In this document: positions 35,345 through 43,204 of the stretch, piece by piece
Position numbering within the stretch: position 1 is the stretch's first letter
Layout of the letters: every line of letters begins with the position of its first letter
Assembly (NCBI RefSeq): GCF_013391085.1
Contig: NZ_CP058334.1
Span: 186,001 to 250,000, forward strand
From: Natronomonas halophila
Lineage (GTDB): Archaea; Halobacteriota; Halobacteria; Halobacteriales; Haloarculaceae
Direction: 5' to 3'
DNA: 64,000 nucleotides
Notes under the pieces: generated by a model
Seen by the model: the letters and a program-made list of their open reading frames with translations, nothing else
Told to the model about the DNA's origin: nothing
The model's database searches: none
Made by a program: the position numbers and the translations under genes

Positions 35345-35485
35345 TTATCGCTCGACGTCGACGGTGTAGTCGGTCGCTATCCAGCCGTCGCTGTTGTCCG
35401 GTTCGGTAAAGACCGTCTTCTCCGGGGAGGTCGAATGAACGCGGAGACCGACGGCCGTCTGTTCCTCATCGGGAGTTGCTGCCAT
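35345..35485 (-). CDS. 46-residue haloarchaeal protein (DUF7331-like)
   Basis: A very small acidic protein, MAATPDEEQTAVGLRVHSTS ... with a C-terminal EPDNSDGWIATDYTVDVER. The W-I-x-T/S-D pattern near the end resembles a haloarchaeal micro-protein family (DUF7331, from memory). No function is known. It is tail-to-tail with dpsA (24 nt apart) and 118 nt from a divergent gene; a metal-box-like repeat sits in the intervening region. Confidence 0.6.
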   Translation of the reverse strand: MAATPDEEQTAVGLRVHSTSPEKTVFTEPDNSDGWIATDYTVDVER

Positions 35486-35517
35486 TACCACTCCCTCTGA
35501 CCCACGTGTGCTAAAAG

Positions 35518-35535
35518 TTTTTGGTGGGCCTAAAC
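35518..35535. promoter_or_regulatory. Metal-regulator-like inverted repeat (copy 1)
   Basis: TTTTTGGTGGGCCTAAAC: half sites TTTNGG and CCNAAA around a short spacer. It is nearly the same as the element at 38336-38353 before an FbpC-like ATPase gene. It lies 33 nt upstream of the start of the small minus-strand gene and upstream of the plus-strand gene. DtxR/SirR-type metalloregulators bind motifs of this form. Confidence 0.45.
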
Positions 35536-35603
35536 ATCTGCCGTCTCCCCGAGTTCCGGGAGTCGACCATACCGTTTTGCCCGCACCGTTCGAAACCGCC
35601 CCT

Positions 35604-36245
35604 ATGGACGACACAGAGCCGGACCTCGCCGACGCTGCCGACGACCTCGCCGAGACGCTGGAGGCGCTCCGCGAGGAACTCCGAACGCCGCCGCGCGGGC
35701 CGCTCGGCCTCCCGCGACCGCCCCGCCCCGGCGAACTGCTGTCGCTGACAGAGCGGTATACCATTCCCGCGCTCATCGCTCTCCTCGAAACGAACGTCCG
35801 CCTGCTCGAACTGCTGGCGGCAGCCATTCGACTCGCACAGGGGCGACCCATCGACGCCGAGACGAAGACGCGCCTGAAAGCAAGCGAGTTCGCCGTCGCC
35901 AGCGGGCGGGAAGGCGTCGACCGCCTCACAGCCGCGAGTCGGACCACGCTCGAAAAACTCGACGACGCACTGGCCGACCTCCAGGAGGCCGCAGCAGAGG
36001 GCACACCTGAAAACCCCGAAGCCGAACGCCTGCTGAAGCAGGCCCGCGAACTGCGAGCGGAAATCGACGACCGACTCGCCGAGGTGGATGAACGTGAACG
36101 AACCGATATCGACGTCCGAAGCGAGGACGCCGACGAATCCGCCAGCGAGTCCTCAAGCGAGTCGGTCGACGTCGACGCCGAACTGGCCTCCCTGAAGGAG
36201 GACATGGACGACGACGATGAGGGTGAAACTCCAAACAGCAAGTAA
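35604..36245 (+). CDS. Conserved haloarchaeal protein (DUF7547-like)
   Basis: A 213-residue protein of two parts: a helical N-terminal half with a conserved proline-rich motif (PPRGPLGLPRPPRPGELL) and coiled-coil-prone sequence, and a highly acidic, serine-rich tail from about residue 165. It resembles a haloarchaea-specific family I recall as DUF7547. No enzyme motif. ATG 35604 is chosen; an in-frame ATG further upstream would take in the regulatory element. Function unknown. Confidence 0.75.
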   Translation: MDDTEPDLADAADDLAETLEALREELRTPPRGPLGLPRPPRPGELLSLTERYTIPALIALLETNVRLLELLAAAIRLAQGRPIDAETKTRLKASEFAVASGREGVDRLTAASRTTLEKLDDALADLQEAAAEGTPENPEAERLLKQARELRAEIDDRLAEVDERERTDIDVRSEDADESASESSSESVDVDAELASLKEDMDDDDEGETPNSK

Positions 36246-36277
36246 ATTTATACGGAGACCGGTTGTCGTGGTAACAT

Positions 36278-36721
36278 ATGCCAGTTGACGACGGCAGCAG
36301 GTTCCGGTTGTTCCTGCGCGAGGACGCCCAGTCGCCGATAGCCGACCAGCAGGCCCGCCTCCGCGCGCGGCTGGAACGGGCCGTCGACCCCGGCCGTCTC
36401 TCGGTCACCTATCATCCGGCGCGGCTGCCACGCGAAAGTCGAGCGGCCCCCCTCGAATGGTACGGGAGGGTCCGCGAGTGGGCCGAGTCATCGGGCTTCT
36501 CGCTGTCGCCGTTCTTCGAGAGCCGAGCGACTTACGACCCGGAAGCCGACGATGTCCGCGAGATGGTGTCGCTGCCGGTGCTGTGGCTCGTGCTCACGGA
36601 AGGTGAGTCCGTCCGGGCGGCCTACCCGCACGTCGAGGACGCCGTCGTCCCGGTATCGTCGGCTATCGACGACCTCGAATCAGCCGAGGCTCCGTCCCGG
36701 GTCAACGACGCCGCCGACTGA
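36278..36721 (+). CDS. Haloarchaeal HTH_63-type domain protein
   Basis: A 147-residue protein whose pattern (FRLFLREDAQSPIADQQARL, then SLSPFFESR, and LPVLWLVLTEGESVRAAYPH) resembles the haloarchaeal HTH_63 family, proteins of unknown function often annotated as HTH-domain. A TATA-like AATTTATAC lies about 30 nt upstream. It is convergent with the OB-fold gene (stops 1 nt apart). Probable DNA-binding or sensory role, not demonstrated. Confidence 0.68.
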   Translation: MPVDDGSRFRLFLREDAQSPIADQQARLRARLERAVDPGRLSVTYHPARLPRESRAAPLEWYGRVREWAESSGFSLSPFFESRATYDPEADDVREMVSLPVLWLVLTEGESVRAAYPHVEDAVVPVSSAIDDLESAEAPSRVNDAAD

Positions 36722-36722
36722 C

Positions 36723-37085
36723 CTATTCGACCGGTTCGAACCGGTAACCGTCCCACTCCTGACTCTCGGGTTCGCGAATGCCCGCCTCGGGGTCCCGCAG
36801 TTCCTCACAGTAGACCGGTTCGACCGTATCGCCGATTTCGACGTCCTCGGTGGTCAGCTGCCCGAGCGCGCGCACGGGCGTGCCATCGACATCGAACTCA
36901 ACGATGGCGAGCGAGTTCGGCTCCCGGACGCCCGGCGGCGTGGAGTAGGAGGTCGTCCACGTCACGACGTCGGCGGTATACTCGCTCAAATCGACCGTCT
37001 CGACCGGTTCGCTGCCGTCCGGGCCGACCGGGTGGCCCGGGTACGTTATCGACCCGTCCTCGTAGCGGTAGGCTTCCATCGTCAT
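36723..37085 (-). CDS. OB-fold (DUF35) protein, thiolase partner subunit
   Basis: A 120-residue OB-fold protein of the DUF35 type that accompanies archaeal thiolases and HMG-CoA synthases. The OB core includes WTTSYSTPPG and FDVDGTPVRALGQL. The N-terminal rubredoxin-like zinc ribbon with CxxC pairs seen in archaeal DUF35 is missing; only one Cys occurs. It overlaps the thiolase stop by 4 nt (ATGA order), so it is the beta partner of the haloarchaeal-type beta-ketothiolase. Confidence 0.87.
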   Translation of the reverse strand: MTMEAYRYEDGSITYPGHPVGPDGSEPVETVDLSEYTADVVTWTTSYSTPPGVREPNSLAIVEFDVDGTPVRALGQLTTEDVEIGDTVEPVYCEELRDPEAGIREPESQEWDGYRFEPVE

Positions 37086-38236
37086 TGTCGTCCCTCCATG
37101 ATGACCGTGGTTACGCAGTTCCCGAACCCGCCGACGTTACACGCCAGTCCGACGTCGGCGTCGACCTGTCGGTCGCCCGCTTCGCCGATAACCTGCTTAT
37201 AAATCTCGTAGCCCTGTGCGACGCCCGTCGCGCCGAGGGGATGGCCCTTCGATTTCAGGCCGCCCGAGGTGTTTATCGGCAGTTCGCCGTCGCGTTCGGT
37301 CTCGCCGTTTTCGACGGCTTTCCACGCTTCGCCCTCCTCGGCGAAGTCGAGGCCCTCCATCTGGAGGAACTCCAGAATGGTGAACATGTCGTGGAGTTCC
37401 GCCACGTCGACGTCCTCCGGGCCGAGGTCGGCCATTTCGTAGGCCTTCTGGCCGGATTCGACGACGCCGCCCATCGTCAAGGGGTCCGCGCGCTCGTGGA
37501 CGACGTGGGTGTCGGTCGCGCCCGCGACTCCCGAGACGACCGCGTATTCGTCGGCATACTCCCGAGCCGTTTCGGCCGGACAGAAGAGCAGCGCCGAGGC
37601 GCCGTCGGTGATGGGACAGAAGTCGTAGAGTCGCAGGGGGTCGGCCACAAGCGGCGATTCCATGGCCGTCTCCACGTCGATTTCCTTGCGAAACTGCGCG
37701 TGAGGGTTCAGTGCGCCGTTGGCGTGGTTTTTGACCGCCACCTTCGCGAGACTCTCACGGGGCGCGTCGTGTTCGTCGAGGTACTTGCGCGCGGTCAGGC
37801 CCGCAAACGAGGGCAGCGTCACACCGTGTTTGTACTCGACGGGATGGGTCAGCGAGGCGATGACGTCGGTCGATTCGCCGGTGGTCTTGTGGGTCATCTT
37901 CTCGCCGCCGACGAGCAGCGTCATGTCGCTGGCGCCGCTGGCGATGGACTGCCAGGCGGCGTAGATGCCGGCCCCGCCCGAGGAGGAGGTCTGGTCGACG
38001 CGTTTCGTGTAGGCCGGCATCGCCGCGAGGTCGTGGGCGAGGGCGTTCGGCACGCCCGTCTGGCCCTCGAACTCGCCGCTGGCCATGTTCGAGACATAGA
38101 GATGGTCGACCTCGTCGGACGATACGCCGGCGTCGTCGAGACACGCCTCACCGGCCTCGGCAAGGAGTTCGCGAACCCAGCTATCCCGCTGGCCGAACTC
38201 CGTCATCGAGGCACCGATGACTGCTACGTCGGACAT
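37082..38236 (-). CDS. Haloarchaeal-type beta-ketothiolase catalytic subunit
   Basis: A 384-residue thiolase-fold enzyme condensing or cleaving acetyl-CoA units. The nucleophile position reads VDQTSSSGGAG, serine rather than cysteine (about residue 84). The other active-site elements remain: ELHDMF, GHPLGATG and CNVGGFG. A Ser-containing site and an OB-fold partner are known for haloarchaeal beta-ketothiolases that make the PHBV precursors in Haloferax mediterranei. Either polyhydroxyalkanoate synthesis or fatty-acid/branched-chain degradation is possible. Its partner overlaps by 4 nt. The start MSDVAVIGA is preferred over an upstream in-frame ATG at 38287. Confidence 0.9.
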   Translation of the reverse strand: MSDVAVIGASMTEFGQRDSWVRELLAEAGEACLDDAGVSSDEVDHLYVSNMASGEFEGQTGVPNALAHDLAAMPAYTKRVDQTSSSGGAGIYAAWQSIASGASDMTLLVGGEKMTHKTTGESTDVIASLTHPVEYKHGVTLPSFAGLTARKYLDEHDAPRESLAKVAVKNHANGALNPHAQFRKEIDVETAMESPLVADPLRLYDFCPITDGASALLFCPAETAREYADEYAVVSGVAGATDTHVVHERADPLTMGGVVESGQKAYEMADLGPEDVDVAELHDMFTILEFLQMEGLDFAEEGEAWKAVENGETERDGELPINTSGGLKSKGHPLGATGVAQGYEIYKQVIGEAGDRQVDADVGLACNVGGFGNCVTTVIMEGRQ

Positions 38237-38335
38237 GTGTGGGACTGTTCGCGGGCCCACCCTAAGCGTTCGGGACCGATGGCCCACGGAAAACGACCCT
38301 TATGTGTTACCACACACCGCTATCGAGCGGAAGGA

Positions 38336-38353
38336 TTTTTGGCCTGCCTAAAC
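38336..38353. promoter_or_regulatory. Metal-regulator-like inverted repeat (copy 2)
   Basis: TTTTTGGCCTGCCTAAAC: TTTNGGC and GCCNAAA half sites around a CT spacer. It lies about 50 nt upstream of the FbpC-like ATPase gene, in the divergent region with the thiolase. It matches the element at 35518-35535 in 15 of 18 positions. A DtxR/SirR-type iron or manganese repressor is the likely binder. Confidence 0.55.
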
Positions 38354-38402
38354 AATGGTGAGGTAATGATAGCTCTCGCGTCGGACCGAGCGTCCCTCGG
38401 AG

Positions 38403-39557
38403 GTGGGCCACGTGTCTAGCGGGTCGGCGAACCTGCAGGGTGCCGACGTCGACCTCTCGGTCCCCGAATCCGAACGGACCGTGCTCGAACTCGACGGCAT
38501 CGAAAAGTCGTTTAATGGCACCCGCGTCATCCGCGACCTCTCGATTTCGGTCGAGGACGGCGAACTCATGACACTGCTGGGCCCCTCCGGCTGTGGCAAG
38601 ACGACGACTCTCCGTCTCATCGCCGGCCTCGAACGCCCCGACGGCGGCATCGTCCGCATCGACGGCGAGTCCGTCTCCGGGTCGGAGTTCGTCGCGCCCG
38701 AAGACCGCGACGTCGGCGTCGTCTTCCAGGAGTTCGCCCTCTTCCCGCACCTGAGCGCGCGCGAGAACATCGCCTTCGGCATTCAGGAATGGGACGAGGC
38801 CGAGCGCGAAGAACGCGTCGACGAACTGCTGGAGTTGGTCGGCCTCAAGAGCCACGGCGAGAAACACCCCGAGGAACTCTCCGGCGGCCAACAGCAACGG
38901 GTCGCCCTCGCGCGGTCCTTGGCGCCCGAACCGAGCGTCCTCCTGCTGGACGAACCCTTCTCGAATCTCGACGTCGACCTCCGTGTCGAGATGCGCGAGG
39001 AAGTCCGTTCCATCCTCAAGAAAGCCGGCGTCACCGCCATTTCGGTCACTCACGACCAGGAAGAAGCCATGTCCATCTCCGACCGCGTGGCCGTGATGAG
39101 CGAAGGCCAAATCGAACAGGTCGGTACGCCCGAAGAGGTCTTCCAGCAGCCGAAATCCCGCTTCGTCGCCGGCTTCCTCGGCCACGCCTCGTTCGTCTCC
39201 GGGCGCGTCACGGACGACTGTGTCGAAACCGGTGTCGGCTGTGTCCCGCTGGACCGCATCAACGGCCTCACCGAGGAGTACACCGGTTCGCAGATCGACC
39301 TCATGGTCCGACCGGACGACGTGTACGCCGAACCCGCCGACCCCGCCGAGGCGAACGGCGAAGTCGTCCACCGACGGTATCTCGGGCCGACGGTGCTGTA
39401 TCGCGTCGAAATCGACAGTGGCGACGTCGTCGGTTGTATGCACAACCACGCCGACCAGGTGTCGCTGGACGAACCCGTCTTCGCCAGCCTCGATGCGGAC
39501 CACGACCTCGCGTGGTTCCCACGCGGCGAGCGGAAGATGGCTGACGGCGGCCAATAA
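38403..39557 (+). CDS. ABC transporter ATPase, FbpC/Fe(III)-type
   Basis: A 384-residue ATPase: Walker A GPSGCGKTTT, Q-loop VFQEFALFPHL, signature LSGGQQQR, Walker B LLLDEPFSNLD, H-loop SVTHD. The last ~130 residues form TOBE-like regulatory domains typical of the CUT1/MOI-type importers. FbpC-type sequences (iron(III), thiamine, sulfate, spermidine) cannot be separated safely here. No permease or binding protein is adjacent, so this is an orphan energy subunit. Start is GTG 38403 or GTG 38412. The metal-box-like repeat upstream favours iron. Confidence 0.86.
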   Translation: MGHVSSGSANLQGADVDLSVPESERTVLELDGIEKSFNGTRVIRDLSISVEDGELMTLLGPSGCGKTTTLRLIAGLERPDGGIVRIDGESVSGSEFVAPEDRDVGVVFQEFALFPHLSARENIAFGIQEWDEAEREERVDELLELVGLKSHGEKHPEELSGGQQQRVALARSLAPEPSVLLLDEPFSNLDVDLRVEMREEVRSILKKAGVTAISVTHDQEEAMSISDRVAVMSEGQIEQVGTPEEVFQQPKSRFVAGFLGHASFVSGRVTDDCVETGVGCVPLDRINGLTEEYTGSQIDLMVRPDDVYAEPADPAEANGEVVHRRYLGPTVLYRVEIDSGDVVGCMHNHADQVSLDEPVFASLDADHDLAWFPRGERKMADGGQ

Positions 39558-39590
39558 GAAGGCTGTTTTCGCTGTTTTACGGCTATCCGA

Positions 39591-39782
39591 TTACCGAAGG
39601 TCGGCCGCACCCGGTTCGATTTCTTCCCGGTGTCGGGTCGCCGGGCTCGCGTAGTCGGTTTCGGGCGGTCGGTCGAAAGGACGGCGTTCGGAGCGGTCGC
39701 CGCCGTCGGCGTACAGGGTCGGCGTCTCGGTCGTGGGCGATTCGGGGACGAGCGGTGCGTTGTGAGGTTCGGGTGACTGCAT
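39591..39782 (-). CDS. Hypothetical short disordered protein
   Basis: A 63-residue polar protein rich in Pro, Glu and Thr (MQSPEPHNAPLVPESPTTET...), with no fold-like hydrophobic pattern; it is probably disordered. The ATG at 39782 is used because the upstream extension reads like untranslated DNA. GC-rich third positions support coding. It converges with the ABC ATPase gene (33 nt apart). No family. Confidence 0.5.
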   Translation of the reverse strand: MQSPEPHNAPLVPESPTTETPTLYADGGDRSERRPFDRPPETDYASPATRHREEIEPGAADLR

Positions 39783-39944
39783 GGTTCTGGTGGGTTGGCA
39801 GGGGAATACTCGAAAGGCGATGCTACTCGGAAAATTAGGGGCGTACGCGTACACGTACAGCGGGGAGCATCGCGTATCCAACCCTCATACGCGATTAATA
39901 ATAAACGTTCATGCTAGTGTGGATTTCGCCGCGGCGAATCTCCG

Positions 39945-40256
39945 TCAGTCCTCCGAGGGCGGGTAGATGACGATTTCGCCGTCGGCGGCTATCGTGATGT
40001 GGTACTCCCCGAGCGGGAAGGTGACCGACCCCGTACAGCGTTCGCTGCCGGGGATGGGCGCAAAGAGCTTTTCGAGGCCGGCGGGGTCGATCTGTTCGTA
40101 CAGCGGCGGGAGGTCGAGGCCCTCGCAGTCGGCCGCTTCGCTGACCGCATCGAGAACGGCCGTCGAGAGCGACCCTGGACTGCTCCAGTTGTAGTTCGTC
40201 CGGTAAACCCCGGATTCGGGGTCGTATTCGACAGGGCCGCCGTCCTCCGTAGTCAC
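39945..40256 (-). CDS. HalOD1 output-domain protein
   Basis: A 103-residue single-domain protein of the HalOD1 family, haloarchaeal output modules attached to signal transduction systems: TAVLDAVSEAADCEGLDLPP, the LYEQIDPAGLEKLF element and GEYHITIAADGEIVIY. It probably transmits a signal from a receiver or kinase. No histidine kinase is next to it. Divergent from the DUF7124-like gene. Confidence 0.82.
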   Translation of the reverse strand: MTTEDGGPVEYDPESGVYRTNYNWSSPGSLSTAVLDAVSEAADCEGLDLPPLYEQIDPAGLEKLFAPIPGSERCTGSVTFPLGEYHITIAADGEIVIYPPSED

Positions 40257-40337
40257 GACCGACCCTCACGGATGGAGACACCTGAACCTTTGGTCTGGAA
40301 GGGAAGTATCAATAGTCGTCACCCATCTCACTCGAAC

Positions 40338-40745
40338 GTGAGCCTCACGCTCGCTTTCGAGTTGGCCGCCGCCCGCCGCCTCGCGGACCCCGAAGGCGCC
40401 GTCGCCGATGCCCGAACATGGAGCGACAACGTCGGGTTCGTGACCGACCGGCCTCCGCACGTCCTCACGAAATTCACCCGCGACAACCACATCCGCAACG
40501 ATTTCCAGCCGGCAGTCGAGCCAGCGGCCGAGACCCTCGCCCATCTCCTCGACCACTTCGAGACCGACCGATTCGTCCTCGTCGCCACCGAGGCCGATAC
40601 TGCCCCGGAGGGCTGGGAGTACCAGCACATCGAAGCCGCAGCCGAACGCGCGGACTGGGAACTTCGCGAAGCATCGGCGGGGACGAACGAAAACGAGGAG
40701 AACGAGGACACGCACGCGACCCGCGAGCGCGACGACTGGCCGTAA
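40338..40745 (+). CDS. DUF7124-like haloarchaeal protein
   Basis: A 135-residue acidic protein starting at GTG (VSLTLAFELAAARRLADPEG...), with RTWSDNVGFVTDRPPHVLTKF and a C-terminal disordered acidic tail. The start region resembles the DUF7124 family as I recall it. An ATG at 40272 would add 22 residues. No motif suggests an enzyme. It ends 9 nt before the convergent azlD. Confidence 0.7.
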   Translation: MSLTLAFELAAARRLADPEGAVADARTWSDNVGFVTDRPPHVLTKFTRDNHIRNDFQPAVEPAAETLAHLLDHFETDRFVLVATEADTAPEGWEYQHIEAAAERADWELREASAGTNENEENEDTHATRERDDWP

Positions 40746-40754
40746 CCCGGTTTT

Positions 40755-41057
40755 CTATATCGCCCGGAACGCGAGCACGGCAGCCATCGCCACGGCGAGC
40801 GAGACGAGGAGGTTGTCCGTCCTCCAGGCGACGACTGCGGCCAGCCCCGCGGCGGCCCACTCCGGCGGGCCCCCACCGGCCAACTCCGGCGCAACGATAG
40901 CGACGATAATTGCTCCCGGCAGCGCCTCCAAGCCGACTTCGGCGCGTTCGCTCAACTCGATGCGTCCGAGCAGCCAGAGGCCCCCCACCTTCGTCGCGTA
41001 GGTGACCAGTACCATTCCCGCAATAACGCCGACTACGAGCGGGTCGAGGTCAATCAT
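40755..41057 (-). CDS. azlD: AzlD-family branched-chain amino acid exporter subunit
   Basis: A 100-residue, four-helix membrane protein of the AzlD family. With AzlC it forms a two-component exporter of branched-chain amino acids (or their analogues) in bacteria. Its 5' end overlaps the 3' end of azlC by 8 nt. Typical length (about 100-110 residues). The neighbouring DUF7124-like gene is convergent. Confidence 0.9.
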   Translation of the reverse strand: MIDLDPLVVGVIAGMVLVTYATKVGGLWLLGRIELSERAEVGLEALPGAIIVAIVAPELAGGGPPEWAAAGLAAVVAWRTDNLLVSLAVAMAAVLAFRAI

Positions 41058-41733
41058 GGCGAATCACCGCCACGAGACAGCCGGCGAGGCCACCGAGGAG
41101 GATATACCACCGTCCGGGCAACATCTCGGCCCCCAAGATAGCGAAACCGGCCGCAACCGCCCACGGGGCCAGGTCCTCGCGGCCCCGCCAGAGACCGACC
41201 GCGATGATCACGAAGATGCCCGTCAGGACGAAATCCAGCCCGTACCGCTTGGGGTTGCCGACCGCGCCCCCGGCTGCGGCGCCGATGGCCGTCGTCGCGA
41301 CCCACAGAACCCAGATGGAGAGGCCGGCACCGAGCAGGAACCCGCCACGACCGGACCCTGTCCGGAGGTCGGCGATGGAGAGTGCCCAGCTTTCGTCGGT
41401 CACGAAAAAGAGGCTCCCGTAGGACTGCAGCGGCGACAGGTCCTCGAACCACGGCCGGAGCGATGCGCCCATCAACACGTAGCGGAGATTGACCACGAGC
41501 GTCGTGACGACGATAGCGACGACGGGCAGCGGCGCGTCCCACAACTCGACGGCGATGAGTTGGGATGCGCCAGCGAGCACGGTCGCGCTCATCAACGTTG
41601 CCTCGGCAACCGAGAGACCGGCCTGTCGGGACAGAACGCCGAAGGCAATACCGTAGCCGCCGACGCCGACCGCGACGGGGAGACAGGTCCGAAACCCCGC
41701 GACGACGTCCGACCGCTCGAAGGAAACCGACAT
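41050..41733 (-). CDS. azlC: AzlC-family branched-chain amino acid exporter
   Basis: A 227-residue membrane protein with six or seven helices, matching AzlC: FRTCLPVAVGVGGYGIAFGV and the conserved NLRYVLMGASL segment followed by FVTDESWAL. It overlaps azlD. The real start MSVSFERSDVVAGFR is used; a longer frame upstream reads through AT-rich non-coding DNA. Nothing in the upstream region looks like an Lrp operator. Confidence 0.92.
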   Translation of the reverse strand: MSVSFERSDVVAGFRTCLPVAVGVGGYGIAFGVLSRQAGLSVAEATLMSATVLAGASQLIAVELWDAPLPVVAIVVTTLVVNLRYVLMGASLRPWFEDLSPLQSYGSLFFVTDESWALSIADLRTGSGRGGFLLGAGLSIWVLWVATTAIGAAAGGAVGNPKRYGLDFVLTGIFVIIAVGLWRGREDLAPWAVAAGFAILGAEMLPGRWYILLGGLAGCLVAVIRHD

Positions 41734-42790
41734 ACGATAGTGTCGTCTTCGCTCCCGCTTGGATGTTGCGTGAGGCTGAAACGCAATACCACGGTTTCTC
41801 ACATCGGACACAACCGACCTATGGCAGCGGGACTGAACCCCTCGAATGTCGTCTCTCACACATCGCTGAGCCCCGCCATTCGATATATCAATATACAATT
41901 TATGAGTTGCATCTACAGCAGTGATAAGTGGTAAACAATCCAACAATAATTATTTGACATTTTGAAATCTGTAGTTTCGAGAGGTTTGAGAACAATACAG
42001 GAAGCAGGGAGTCGCTATCGTAATAGGTGCTGTATAGCGTTCTGAGCGGGTGTGTCGTCAGGCTGCTGGAACGCCTACGAGAATACCAAGATGCGTACAG
42101 CAAGGCAGAGGGCCCGATACTGAAGGCTATTTCCCACCGCCCTGTCTGGAAGGTAAGTGGTGTATCCGCCCCCAACAACGTGAACGACGGCAATAGCCAC
42201 GGTTCTGGCTGAAATACGTTCGATATCGACAACCCACCTCAGCAATCTCACGTTGTTCGATGAGGAGAGTCACCCCCGTACGACTATCGGCCAGTATTCG
42301 AACCGGCCTACGACAGGCACCTGTAAGGGTCTTAAAAGCCAGTTGCTGCCCCTATAGGGATGTTAGTCAGTATAGAGCCAGGAGGCGAGGCAAGCCCAGA
42401 GCCTTCTGCTACGCATGCCACCTAAAGGAGGTTCAGAAACTGAGTCGGCTTCGAGAAGGTACTATCAGGTAACCCAACCACCGATGCCAACCGATTCACC
42501 CCTCGGCCCCACTTCAGAGCATAGCAACGAAACAGATTGTTCGGTCGACGAGTTACCGAATGTAGATCCAGCAAGAGCTTCGGATGCTACTCGAACCGGA
42601 TTCTGACCACGAGATAGCGACAGGTTTATCTAAATTTTATCGTCCAATATAGCCCCCATAGTAGAAATATGAATTAGATACGCCGATAACCACCCACCAC
42701 CCACCGATTTTGGAACCCATATTCGTTGATAAGGGTCTTTATCGGCGTGTCTGACGTAAATTGATAATCCCCCCGTTCGATGGGCGGAAC
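41734..42790. other. AT-richer gene-poor region before the recombinase pair
   Basis: About 1.05 kb with no clear gene. It is AT-richer than the rest of the window and has short, poorly conserved open frames (42027-42212, 42260-42472, 42415-42606) whose codon use is not haloarchaeal-like. A TATA-like CTTAAAAG near 42332 could start an unrecognised transcript. I found no terminal inverted repeats or transposase. The last 170 nt hold the GATAA cluster. It resembles the edge of an old integrated element or a replaced locus. Confidence 0.5.
42626..42767. repeat. Cluster of six GATAA/TTATC elements
   Basis: TTATC at 42626-42630, 42637-42641 and 42739-42743, and GATAA at 42685-42689, 42728-42732 and 42763-42767: six in 142 nt against far fewer than one expected by chance in random DNA of this size. 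Two form a perfect 10-bp inverted repeat, ACGCCGATAA (42680-42689) and TTATCGGCGT (42739-42748). The last copy overlaps the TATA-like TAAATTGATAA of the DUF5805 gene. They look like multiple binding sites for a repressor or recombinase arm sites. Confidence 0.55.
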
Positions 42791-43204
42791 ATGAGCAGTG
42801 ACGGTGAGCGCGTCTCGGTTCAGACCTACGTGTCGTCGAGTCAACGAGAGTTGTGGCGCGAGGAAGCCGACGACCTCGATATGAGCCAGGCCGAGTACGT
42901 TCGAACGATGATTCAGGCCGGACGGCGGAGTTTCAGCCTCGATACGGCCGATTCTTTAAATACCGAACCCCGAAACGCCGACGAACCCTCTTCTTCCAAC
43001 GCTACCCCTGGGGTCGACGGTCTAAAAGACCGCATCCTCGACGTCCTCGATTCGGAAGAGTTCGCCGATTGGGACACGCTCCTGGCTGGCGTGACCGACG
43101 ATATCGAGGAGCGACTCGAAGAAGCGATTCAGGAACTGGATGCAGAGGGTCGTATCAAGCACTCCCCACGACGTGGATACACGGTGGTCGACGATGGTCG
43201 TTGA
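42791..43204 (+). CDS. DUF5805-type RHH/HTH DNA-binding protein
   Basis: A 137-residue protein with an N-terminal ribbon-helix-helix-like region (RVSVQTYVSSSQRELWREEADDLDMSQAEYVRTMIQAGRR) and a C-terminal winged-helix-like domain (LKDRILDVLDSEEFADWDTLL ... LDAEGRIKHSPRRGYTVV). This matches the haloarchaeal DUF5805 family, which is found with XerC/D-like integrases. It overlaps the recombinase start by 11 nt. The GATAA sites in front of it are a natural operator for self-regulation. It may be the accessory or directionality factor of the recombinase. Confidence 0.82.
   Translation: MSSDGERVSVQTYVSSSQRELWREEADDLDMSQAEYVRTMIQAGRRSFSLDTADSLNTEPRNADEPSSSNATPGVDGLKDRILDVLDSEEFADWDTLLAGVTDDIEERLEEAIQELDAEGRIKHSPRRGYTVVDDGR

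Noticed and set aside
39781-39966. 61-residue plus frame upstream of the HalOD1 gene
   Set aside because: Overlaps the start of the minus-strand short gene and shows no codon bias.
41900-42232. 110-residue minus frame in the AT-rich region
   Set aside because: Atypical composition for this genome, no motif, no promoter.
42027-42606. Short frames 42027-42212, 42260-42472 and 42415-42606 as genes
   Set aside because: No promoter at the right distance for most, poor codon bias, no family. They remain possible relics.
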